This document shows, piece after piece, positions 6,367-13,210 of a stretch of DNA of 64,000 nt. The notes below the pieces were generated by a model. It worked only from the letters and a program-made list of their open reading frames with translations. It searched no databases and was not told the DNA's origin. The translations under genes and the position numbers were made by a program. Each line of letters starts with the position of its first letter. The first letter of the stretch is position 1. The stretch is taken from contig CANPXF010000008.1 in assembly GCA_947585745.1 (NCBI GenBank), positions 21,155 through 85,154 of the forward strand, read 5' to 3'. The DNA comes from an uncultured Clostridia bacterium. GTDB lineage: Bacteria > Bacillota > Clostridia > Oscillospirales > Acutalibacteraceae.

Positions 6367-8032
6367 ACATTTCGGTTACTATTTCATTTACTGTTTTTCC
6401 GGGCGGAATCATCGGAAGTACGTTTGCGTCGGGACTGATTTTGCAGTCGATTACAACAGGTCCGTTCATTTCGACAGCTTTTTTAAGCACGGGCTTTATA
6501 TCCTCCGACTTTTCTATTCTCATTCCCGCCACGCCGAACGCCTCGGCTACCTTGACAAAGTCCGTCGCGCGTTTGGGGTCAGTTTGCGAGAACCTGCTTT
6601 CGTAGAAGAGCTTTTGCCATTGACGGACCATTCCAAGAACCTTGTTGTTCATAACAAGCACAACAATCGGCAGGTCGTAGGATTTGAGCGTTACAAGCTC
6701 GTTTAAATTCATATGAAAGCTTCCGTCGCCCGTTACGAGAAAAACTTTTTTACGGGGGAACGCGCACTGCGCGCCGATTGACGCGCCCATTCCAAAGCCC
6801 ATAGTTCCCATACCGCCTGAAGTGAGGAGAGTCCTCGGCTGTTCAAATTTTGAGTATTGAGCAACCCACATCTGATGTTGTCCTACGTCGGTAGCGATAA
6901 TATCCTCGGGGCGTTTAATCTCGTTTAACGCGTCTAAGATGTCCTCGGCAACAACGTAGTCCTTACTTTCGGCTTTGGGGGCTTTCTTTTCGGTTTTCCA
7001 GATTTCAAGCTGTGCGAGCCATTGAACGTGGCTCTGCTTTTCTATGCAGTTGTTAAGTATTTCAAGAACGTCTTTCATATCACCGATTATGTGATTATCG
7101 GTGCGTACGTTTTTGTCAATTTCATTTTCGTCAATGTCGATATGTATAATGTTTGCCTGCGCTCCGAATTTTTCGGGATTGCCCGCAACCCTGTCGGAGA
7201 ATCTCGCTCCGCAGGCGATAATAAGGTCGCATTTTTCGGTTGCCATACCTGTTTCATAACCGCCGTGCATACCGAGATTTCCCATATTAAGGCGGTGTCC
7301 CGCGGGAATACAGCCAAGTCCCATAAGCGAACAGCAAACGGGGGCGTCGATTTTCTCGGCAAATTCAACAAGCTGTTTTGACGCGTTGGAGCTGATAACT
7401 CCTCCGCCAGCGTAAATCATCGGGAATTTTGATTTGTTAATAAGCTCAACCGCCTGCGAAATTTTCTCCGCGTTATCAACCTCTACGGACTTTTTCTCAG
7501 GGGGAGTAAGAGGTTCAAATTCAGTTTTCTGCGCGGTAATATCCTTAGGAACGTCTATTAAAACCGGTCCCTTTCTGCCCTCGTTCGCGAGCATAAAAGC
7601 CGTTCTTATGGCGGGGGCTAAATCCTCTATTTTTTTAACAAGGTAACTGCCCTTTGTAATAGGCTTGACGATGTTGACTATATCAACCTCTTGAAAGCTG
7701 TCGCGTCCGAGCAAATCGACGTTTACGTTGCCTGTGATAATTACCATAGGGATACTGTCGATGTTGGCGGTTGCGATACCCGTTACCGTGTTGGTGGCTC
7801 CCGGACCCGAAGTAGTCATACATACTCCGACCTTTCCCGTCGCTCTCGCGTAACCGTCGGCGGCGTGGGAGGCGCCCTGTTCGTGGGCTGTCAGAATATG
7901 GTTTATTTTATCGCTGTATTTATAAAGCGCGTCATATGTATTAAGCGCCGCGCCGCCCGGATAGCCGAAAACCGTGTCTACGCCTTGCTCAATAAGACAT
8001 TCGCAAATAATTTCCGCACCTGTAAGTTGCAT
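6365..8032 (-). CDS. ilvB: Acetolactate synthase, large (catalytic) subunit
   Basis: 555 residues, normal for the biosynthetic enzyme. It condenses two pyruvates, or pyruvate and 2-ketobutyrate, in valine/leucine/isoleucine synthesis, using TPP, FAD and Mg2+. Domain order: N-terminal pyrimidine-binding domain with the catalytic Glu in HEQGASHAADGYARATGKVG and GPGATN; middle domain; C-terminal PP domain with GDGSFHMNLNELVTL and the NNKVLGMVRQWQ loop. The ATG at 8032 follows GGGGAA. No small regulatory subunit ilvN lies next to it. It is convergent with leuCD, a related pathway on the other strand. Confidence 0.95.
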   Translation of the reverse strand: MQLTGAEIICECLIEQGVDTVFGYPGGAALNTYDALYKYSDKINHILTAHEQGASHAADGYARATGKVGVCMTTSGPGATNTVTGIATANIDSIPMVIITGNVNVDLLGRDSFQEVDIVNIVKPITKGSYLVKKIEDLAPAIRTAFMLANEGRKGPVLIDVPKDITAQKTEFEPLTPPEKKSVEVDNAEKISQAVELINKSKFPMIYAGGGVISSNASKQLVEFAEKIDAPVCCSLMGLGCIPAGHRLNMGNLGMHGGYETGMATEKCDLIIACGARFSDRVAGNPEKFGAQANIIHIDIDENEIDKNVRTDNHIIGDMKDVLEILNNCIEKQSHVQWLAQLEIWKTEKKAPKAESKDYVVAEDILDALNEIKRPEDIIATDVGQHQMWVAQYSKFEQPRTLLTSGGMGTMGFGMGASIGAQCAFPRKKVFLVTGDGSFHMNLNELVTLKSYDLPIVVLVMNNKVLGMVRQWQKLFYESRFSQTDPKRATDFVKVAEAFGVAGMRIEKSEDIKPVLKKAVEMNGPVVIDCKISPDANVLPMIPPGKTVNEIVTEM

Positions 8033-8073
8033 TGAAAATTCCCCTATCCTTTTATAAAATTACCTAATAAGTC

Positions 8074-8102
8074 ATTATCTATAATATTTTACAAGAATGC
8101 AA
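8074..8102 (-). promoter_or_regulatory. ilvB promoter
   Basis: Minus strand TTGCAT (8102-8097), 17-base spacer, GATAAT (8079-8074). The leader to the ilvB start is only about 35 bases, leaving no room for a T-box. Confidence 0.6.
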
Positions 8103-8292
8103 GTTAAATGTCAAGCAAAACCGCGCCCTTGTGATTTTGTAAAATTAACTAAAATTTATTTATAATTTAAAGTCAATGAAAACTTAAGTTGTGAACATAT
8201 TATTTTGAAAATATGTAAATTAAAATTGTATTTTTTAATTAAACCGCAAATATAAAAGCGTGTAAACAGTTGAAAAACAGCTTACACGCTAT

Positions 8293-8534
8293 TTATTTTA
8301 TTTCTTGCTCTGTTTCGTCAAACAACGGACTGTCAAAAACTCCCTGACGGTGATTTGCAATCCGTCGCAGATTTTCTTTATTGATACCACGCCCGGATTT
8401 TTGCTTTTTTGATTTAGCATACTGTATATGGTTGACGGAGAAACACCTGAAATATTCGCAAGAGCATTGACGGCAATATTTCTGCCTTTGCAGAGTTCAA
8501 TAATTCGTTAAGCGACAGCTTCTTTTGTTCTCAT
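8293..8534 (-). pseudogene. XRE-family regulator, inactivated by a nonsense codon and a frameshift
   Basis: Read on the minus strand from ATG 8534 this gives MRTKEAVA*RIIELCKGR, then NIAVNALANISGVSPSTIYSMLN and PGVVSIKKICDGLQITVREF, a clear helix-turn-helix XRE protein of about 80 residues. Codon 9 is TAA where CAA (Gln) is expected. Further on, the run of five T after GAG has lost one base; restoring it gives REFFDSPLFDETEQEIK and a stop at 8293. Two independent lesions make it dead. It follows the mtnN 3' end and is not close to any gene it obviously controlled. Confidence 0.85.
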
Positions 8535-8565
8535 AACTTTATCCTTATTACTTTATTAATATAAA

Positions 8566-9252
8566 TCAATCTAAAAACTTCAAAATAGCTTTGATGGAAT
8601 TTTCAGCCGCAAAAAATCTGAATTTATCGAAGTCGACGCCCTCGTTAAAATTCAAATCGTCGCTTATTGAGCGGAGAATTGCGAAAGGCACCTTGTTTCG
8701 GTAGCAAACGTGGCCGACCGCTCCTCCCTCCATTTCACAGCAGAGAGCGTTAAACTCATTTGCGATGAATTCGCGCTGTTTTAAGGAGGAAACGAAAATA
8801 TCTCCCGTCGCTACCCTGCCCACCATAACATTTACGCCGAGAGATTTACAGCAGTCGTAAAGCTTTTCGTATGCGGTTTTATCGGCGGGAATATCAATCC
8901 GCTTTTCGTCTGTGTACCAGATTTCCCCTCTCGGGTCGCCGAGGGCGGTGCCGTTCATATCGTGTTCAACGCAGTCGCTCGAAATTACAATATCGCCGAT
9001 TTTAAGCTTTTTTGAAAGACTGCCCGCGATTCCCGAATTTATAATCACATCGGGCTTGTAGTAATCTATCATAATCTGCGTTCCGAGCGCGGCGTTGACC
9101 TTGCCCACACCGCACTCCGACAGCACAACGTCCTTGCCCTTGATTTTTCCGCTTATAAAGTCAAGTCCCGCGACCGTCTTTATTTTTGGATTTTCCACAG
9201 ACTGTTTAAGTCCGTCTGCTTCAATTTTGAGCGCGCATATTATTCCTGTCAT
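8566..9252 (-). CDS. mtnN: 5'-methylthioadenosine/S-adenosylhomocysteine nucleosidase
   Basis: 228 residues from ATG 9252, normal for MTAN. It hydrolyses MTA and SAH to adenine and the thioribose, clearing inhibitors of methylation. Visible marks: MTGIICALKIEAD at the start, SECGVGKVNAA, NSGIAGSL, the substrate segment ALCCEMEGGAVGHVC, and the catalytic Asp in SDDLNFNEG. The start is set by AAAGGAG just upstream; a longer frame to 9318 is the antisense-frame remnant of the rsmE 3' end. A truncated copy of its first 34 codons lies at 9951-10049. Confidence 0.93.
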   Translation of the reverse strand: MTGIICALKIEADGLKQSVENPKIKTVAGLDFISGKIKGKDVVLSECGVGKVNAALGTQIMIDYYKPDVIINSGIAGSLSKKLKIGDIVISSDCVEHDMNGTALGDPRGEIWYTDEKRIDIPADKTAYEKLYDCCKSLGVNVMVGRVATGDIFVSSLKQREFIANEFNALCCEMEGGAVGHVCYRNKVPFAILRSISDDLNFNEGVDFDKFRFFAAENSIKAILKFLD

Positions 9253-9315
9253 TTTCAAACTCCTTTGCAGTAGTCGCGTTGCAGTCCATTTCCCCGAGCG
9301 CGTACATAATAATTG
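9153..9315. repeat. Direct repeat spanning the rsmE/mtnN junction (copy 1; copy 2 at 9950-10112)
   Basis: 163 bases are repeated 797 bases apart with about two differences (AGTCCGTCTGC against AGTCTGTCCGC). The repeat holds the last 21 or so codons of rsmE overlapping the first 34 codons of mtnN. Copy 1 is attached to the intact mtnN and copy 2 to the intact rsmE, so the intact genes sit at the outer ends of the duplication. Confidence 0.9.
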
Positions 9316-9347
9316 CAATTGATTTGTTTCTTTATTTATTCAATCCT

Positions 9348-9809
9348 TTAAAACAACTTCCATATATTATAGAGCGCTATTGAAAAAGCAACTACTATTA
9401 TAATTGTTGTAAAACACCCGGAGGCTTTAGGTCCGTTTTTTATCTCAACCTCACTAATTGCTTTTGATGGATTATTCTTATCAAAATATATATTTATTGA
9501 ATTAGGCGGTCCGGAGGATATACCGCTTTTTGCTCTGAGATTATATGTTTTATAATACTTCTTTCCATTCACTGCATACTCATATTTTGCTTTGTAGGAA
9601 GGAAAGTTATTTGCTTTTCTCATCATATGAATACCGGTATAAATATTATTGTTTACAATATAGGCTTTAGTGTAATTTCCTTTTTGGTAAGCTCTTTGAA
9701 TGAATTTTCTTTTTCCGGAATATCCAAACACACACAGCTTTAGAAACAGAAGAACTGCGACAAAAAATGAGATAATAACAACAATTTTTGCTTTTGATAA
9801 ATCATCCAT
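9348..9809 (-). CDS. Membrane protein with DUF3592-like layout, inserted between rsmE and mtnN
   Basis: 153 residues: an N-terminal helix (about 8-30), a soluble beta-rich part (YKAKYEYAVNGKKYYKTYNL, then SINIYFDKNNPSKAISE) and a C-terminal helix (134-150). This two-helix layout with a Y-D-x-x-N-P motif is typical of DUF3592 membrane proteins, whose function is unknown. The gene is AT-rich compared with its neighbours. The segment lies inside a duplicated rsmE 3' end: CAATT occurs at both junctions (about 9842-9846 and 9313-9320), which suggests insertion. The ATG at 9809 lacks a strong ribosome site. Confidence 0.6.
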   Translation of the reverse strand: MDDLSKAKIVVIISFFVAVLLFLKLCVFGYSGKRKFIQRAYQKGNYTKAYIVNNNIYTGIHMMRKANNFPSYKAKYEYAVNGKKYYKTYNLRAKSGISSGPPNSINIYFDKNNPSKAISEVEIKNGPKASGCFTTIIIVVAFSIALYNIWKLF

Positions 9810-9845
9810 ATTTAATCACCATATTATTGAAGCGGGAATTTTAAC

Positions 9846-10049
9846 ACTTGAATTGAAGGGGCAGTTACGGGGGGCGGTTTCGGCTCTCAAAATCCGTTTT
9901 CCGAGCGTTGCAACCCTTGCGCCGTTTTTCATTATATTTTTTATGCTTTTTATAAAGTCAAGTCCCGCGACCGTCTTTATTTTTGGATTTTCCACAGACT
10001 GTTTAAGTCTGTCCGCTTCAATTTTGAGCGCGCATATTATTCCTGTCAT
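9846..10049 (-). pseudogene. Chimeric remnant: mtnN 5' end fused to an rsmE 3' fragment
   Basis: From ATG 10049 the frame gives the first 34 residues of mtnN (MTGIICALKIEADRL to AGLDFI) and then jumps to KSIKNI and NGARVATLGKRILRAETAP, which is RsmE C-terminal sequence with about 30 residues missing between those two blocks. One extra G in the ACGGGGGGCGG run then shifts the frame. It can be explained by tandem duplication of rsmE-mtnN followed by deletion between the copies. No function is expected. Confidence 0.8.
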
Positions 10050-10806
10050 TTTCAAACTCCTTTGCAGTAGTCGCGTTGCAGTCCATTTCCCCGAGCGCGT
10101 ACATAATAATTGAAAGGGCAGTTACGGGAGCGGTTTCGGCTCTCAAAATCCGTTTTCCGAGCGTTGCGACCCTTACGCCGTTTTCAAGCGCAAAATCTAC
10201 TTCGGATTTTTCAAATCCGCCCTCGCTTCCGATGAAAATTCCGATGCTTTTTGCGCCTTTTTCCGTTATATTTTTTATGCTTTCTCCGCCCAGCTCATAA
10301 AAAATTATGTTTCTCTCGTTTTCTTTGCTGTTTTCAACAGCCCTTTTAAAGCTTACCGCCTCGGATATTTCGGGAATAATTCCCCGCCTCGACTGCTGTG
10401 CCGCCTCTTTTGCAATTTTTTGCCAGCGGGTAAGCTTTTTTTCGAGGGATTTTTTATCGGGGCGGGATACGCACCTCGCGGAAATTGTCGGAACTATTTT
10501 TACGACGCCGAGCTCGACGCATTTTTGAATAATAAATTCCATTTTATCGCCCTTAGGCAAAGCCTGATACAGCGTAATTTTAACATTCGGCTCATTTTCG
10601 CAGGGCGTTTTTTTGAGAATGTTTACGCTCACGCTTCCGTTCGAAATATTTTCAATTTCGCAGTCATACTGCATACTTGAAGGGCTGATTAAGGTCAGCT
10701 TTTCCCCGATTTTCATTCTTAGGCTTTTTGAAATGTGGCGCGCGTTTTCGCCGTTTATATTAAATTTTTTGCCGTTAACTTCTTCGTCAATAAAAAACCA
10801 AGGCAT
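10018..10806 (-). CDS. rsmE: 16S rRNA (uracil1498-N3)-methyltransferase
   Basis: 262 residues. An N-terminal PUA-like domain (MPWFFIDEEVNG, ARHISKSLRMKIGEKL) is followed by a SPOUT methyltransferase domain with family marks KGDKMEFIIQKCVELGV, AAQQSRRGIIPEI, IFIGSEGGFEKSEVDFA and TLGKRILRAETA, the knotted SAM-binding loop. It methylates U1498 in the decoding site of the 30S subunit. AGGTGAT precedes the ATG. The last 11 or so codons overlap the start of the truncated mtnN copy in another frame, so the tail NDRNNMRAQN is shared DNA. prmA, the usual neighbour, is absent. Confidence 0.93.
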   Translation of the reverse strand: MPWFFIDEEVNGKKFNINGENARHISKSLRMKIGEKLTLISPSSMQYDCEIENISNGSVSVNILKKTPCENEPNVKITLYQALPKGDKMEFIIQKCVELGVVKIVPTISARCVSRPDKKSLEKKLTRWQKIAKEAAQQSRRGIIPEISEAVSFKRAVENSKENERNIIFYELGGESIKNITEKGAKSIGIFIGSEGGFEKSEVDFALENGVRVATLGKRILRAETAPVTALSIIMYALGEMDCNATTAKEFENDRNNMRAQN

Positions 10807-10844
10807 ATTATCACCTGCTTTATCTTATCAAATTTAGCTTTATA

Positions 10845-10874
10845 TTGCAATATCCCCGATGATTGTGGTAGAAT
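10845..10874 (+). promoter_or_regulatory. Promoter of the CinA-type gene
   Basis: TTGCAA (10845-10850), 18-base spacer, TAGAAT (10869-10874). TTGCAA is self-complementary, and on the minus strand it stands 17 bases from TAAGAT (10827-10822), so it could also drive rsmE. That second start would leave almost no leader and is less certain. Confidence 0.5.
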
Positions 10875-10892
10875 AACAGAGAGGTGATTTTA

Positions 10893-11441
10893 TTGGTTAA
10901 AATAACCGCAAAGGACTTTAAGAAAATTTTAGTAGATGAAAATATAATCGCGGAAGAACTGCAAAATTTCGTTGTGCAGGAGCTTATAAAAAATGAAAAA
11001 AAGGTTGCGACAGCGGAAAGCTGTACGGGCGGACTTTTGAGTAAGCGGATTACAGAGGTTCCCGGGGTGAGCAGTGTGTTCGAGTGCGGAGTGTGCTCGT
11101 ACGCAAATCGCATAAAAAATAAAGTTTTGGGAGTAAAGAGCGAAACGCTTAAAACGGTCGGAGCGGTTTCTCCCGAAACGGCAAAGCAGATGGCTGTAGG
11201 CATAAAATCTCTCGCAAATTCCGACTTTTCCGTTTCCACCACAGGTATCGCGGGCCCCACGGGCGGAAGCGAGGAAAAGCCAGTCGGTCTTGTTTATATA
11301 GGCATTGCGTGTAGCTCGGGCGTTGAAGCCGTAAAGGCGGATTTATCCGACGCTCAAAGCGTTAACAGGGAAACCGTAAGAAAGCTCGCGAGCGACGTTG
11401 CGCTCTACTGCCTGTTAAAAAAGATAAAAAATGTATGTTAA
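10893..11441 (+). CDS. CinA C-terminal domain protein, nicotinamide-nucleotide amidase (PncC type)
   Basis: 182 residues from TTG 10893, which has GAGGTGA five bases upstream; a GTG at 10884 overlaps that ribosome site and is rejected. The core has the PncC signatures VATAESCTGGLLSKRITEVPG with the catalytic Ser, CSYANRIKNKVLGV, GAVSPETAKQMA and TGIAGPTGGSEEKPVGLVYIG. The family deamidates NMN to nicotinate mononucleotide for pyridine nucleotide recycling. Only the amidase domain is present, without the N-terminal MoaB-like half of CinA. About 25 extra residues precede the domain. Confidence 0.88.
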   Translation: MVKITAKDFKKILVDENIIAEELQNFVVQELIKNEKKVATAESCTGGLLSKRITEVPGVSSVFECGVCSYANRIKNKVLGVKSETLKTVGAVSPETAKQMAVGIKSLANSDFSVSTTGIAGPTGGSEEKPVGLVYIGIACSSGVEAVKADLSDAQSVNRETVRKLASDVALYCLLKKIKNVC

Positions 11442-11480
11442 AAGAAAAATTATATGAATAAAATTTAAAAATTTATTTTA

Positions 11481-11515
11481 AAAGGCAGGCGCGCTGAAAC
11501 GCCTGCTTTAATTTT
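11481..11515 (+). terminator. Terminator after the CinA-type gene
   Basis: GCAGGCG and CGCCTGC form the stem, flanked by AAA and TTT, with a T-rich tail. Confidence 0.7.
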
Positions 11516-11596
11516 GACGTTTCGCGCTTTTGGAAAATAATTTTGCGTTTGGCAATATTTGCGCGCACTAAATTTGTCGAGTAAAGAAAAAAGGTA

Positions 11597-11625
11597 TTGA
11601 TAAATTTTTATTTGTATGTTAGAAT
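11597..11625 (+). promoter_or_regulatory. malQ-glgP promoter
   Basis: TTGATA (11597-11602), 17-base spacer, TAGAAT (11620-11625), leaving a leader of about 80 bases. Confidence 0.6.
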
Positions 11626-11711
11626 TGTATCACTATTATGGGATACGCTGGGTTTTAGAGAAAAATGAACTTCAGAATTTTTGAATTAAAAAACCGAAAG
11701 GAGTTGAAACT

Positions 11712-13205
11712 ATGTCACGAATGGCAGGAATTTTAATGCCAATTACATCGCTCGCGTCACCTTACGGTATCGGAACAATTGGTAAGGAGGCGAGGGAATT
11801 CGCGGATTTCCTTTCGCAGGCGGGGCAGAAAATTTGGCAGATACTTCCCGCAGGCCCTACAAGCTACGGAGATTCGCCGTATCAGTCGTTTTCAACCTAC
11901 GCGGGCAATCCTTATTTGATTGACCTCGACACCTTGGTTGACGAGGAGCTTATATCAAAAGAACAGCTTGACGCTATCGACTGGGGCGATAATCCCGAAG
12001 AGGTGGATTACGAGAAAATCTACAACAACCGCTTTGTGGTTTTGAAAAAAGCATATGAAACTTACATAGAAGATTATGAGCTCGACGTCTTTGAGGAATT
12101 TAAAGAAGAAAACGCTCATTGGCTCGACGATTACGCTCTTTATATGGCGGTTAAAAAGAGCTTTGGTATGTCCGCGTGGACCGAGTGGCCCGACGAGGCG
12201 ATTAAAATGCGCAAGCCCGCCGCGTTAAGAAAGTATACGAAGAAGTTAGCTGACGATATTGATTTTTGGAAATGGGTACAGTTTAAGTTTTACGAACAGT
12301 GGTACGATTTCAGGGAGTATGTAAACGATTTAGGTATTCAGATTCTTGGAGATATGCCTATTTATGTTGCTATGGACAGCGCCGACACATGGGCCAATCC
12401 CGATGTTTTCTGGCTCGATGAAAACAACGAACCCGTGTGCGTTGCGGGATGTCCTCCCGATTATTTCTCGGAAACGGGACAGCTTTGGGGCAACCCCCTG
12501 TACGATTGGGAGTACCTCAAGGATACCGATTACGAGTGGTGGTTTAACCGTATTGAGGCGGCCGCCAATCTGTATGACATTACGAGAATTGACCATTTCC
12601 GCGCCTTTAACGATTTTTACGCTATTCCGTATCCCGCTGAAAATGCGATTGAAGGCGAATGGATGGACGGTCCGGGAATGGATTTTTTCCAAAAAATGAA
12701 GGAGGCAATCGGGGATATTCCGATTGTGGCGGAGGACCTCGGCGACCTCTCTCCCGGAGTTAAAAAACTGCTTAAAGACAGCGGTTATCCGGGAATGAAG
12801 GTTCTTGAGTTCGCGTTTGACGGCGACGACGAGAACGATTTTCTCCCTCATAACTTTGAAAACAGCAATTGCGTCGTTTATACAGGCACTCACGATAACG
12901 ATACGATTATGGGCTGGTACAGCGAGGCTGAGCCCGAAGAAATCGAGTGCGCCGAAGAATACTGTAAAATAGGCGACGGCGAAGAATTTAACTGGGGAAT
13001 AATCCGTACGGCTTACGAAAGCAAGGCCGATTATGCGGTTATACAAATGCAGGATATTTTAGGACTTGGCAGCGAGGCAAGGATGAACATACCCTCAACC
13101 CTCGGCGGTAACTGGGTTTGGAGAATTGACGCTGACGCGCTCACGGACAAGCTTGCAGAAAGATTATTATGGATGTCCGATACATACGGACGAATGGAGG
13201 ATTAA
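11712..13205 (+). CDS. malQ: 4-alpha-glucanotransferase (amylomaltase, GH77)
   Basis: 497 residues, normal for GH77. It transfers alpha-1,4-glucan segments between maltodextrins, producing chains that phosphorylase can use. Visible motifs: start MSRMAGILMPITSLASPYGIG, GPTSYGDSPYQSFSTYAGNP, the nucleophile Asp in TRIDHFRAF (about residue 293), the acid/base Glu in IVAEDLGDL (about 341) and the third acidic residue in GTHDNDT. AAAGGAG lies before the ATG. glgP starts 5 bases after its stop, so the two form an operon for glycogen or maltodextrin breakdown. Confidence 0.96.
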   Translation: MSRMAGILMPITSLASPYGIGTIGKEAREFADFLSQAGQKIWQILPAGPTSYGDSPYQSFSTYAGNPYLIDLDTLVDEELISKEQLDAIDWGDNPEEVDYEKIYNNRFVVLKKAYETYIEDYELDVFEEFKEENAHWLDDYALYMAVKKSFGMSAWTEWPDEAIKMRKPAALRKYTKKLADDIDFWKWVQFKFYEQWYDFREYVNDLGIQILGDMPIYVAMDSADTWANPDVFWLDENNEPVCVAGCPPDYFSETGQLWGNPLYDWEYLKDTDYEWWFNRIEAAANLYDITRIDHFRAFNDFYAIPYPAENAIEGEWMDGPGMDFFQKMKEAIGDIPIVAEDLGDLSPGVKKLLKDSGYPGMKVLEFAFDGDDENDFLPHNFENSNCVVYTGTHDNDTIMGWYSEAEPEEIECAEEYCKIGDGEEFNWGIIRTAYESKADYAVIQMQDILGLGSEARMNIPSTLGGNWVWRIDADALTDKLAERLLWMSDTYGRMED

Positions 13206-13210
13206 CAACT

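Noticed and set aside
9816..10055. 79-codon frame that looks like a short MTA nucleosidase
   Set aside because: Only the first 34 residues are mtnN; the rest is a shifted rsmE fragment. Annotated as a chimeric pseudogene.
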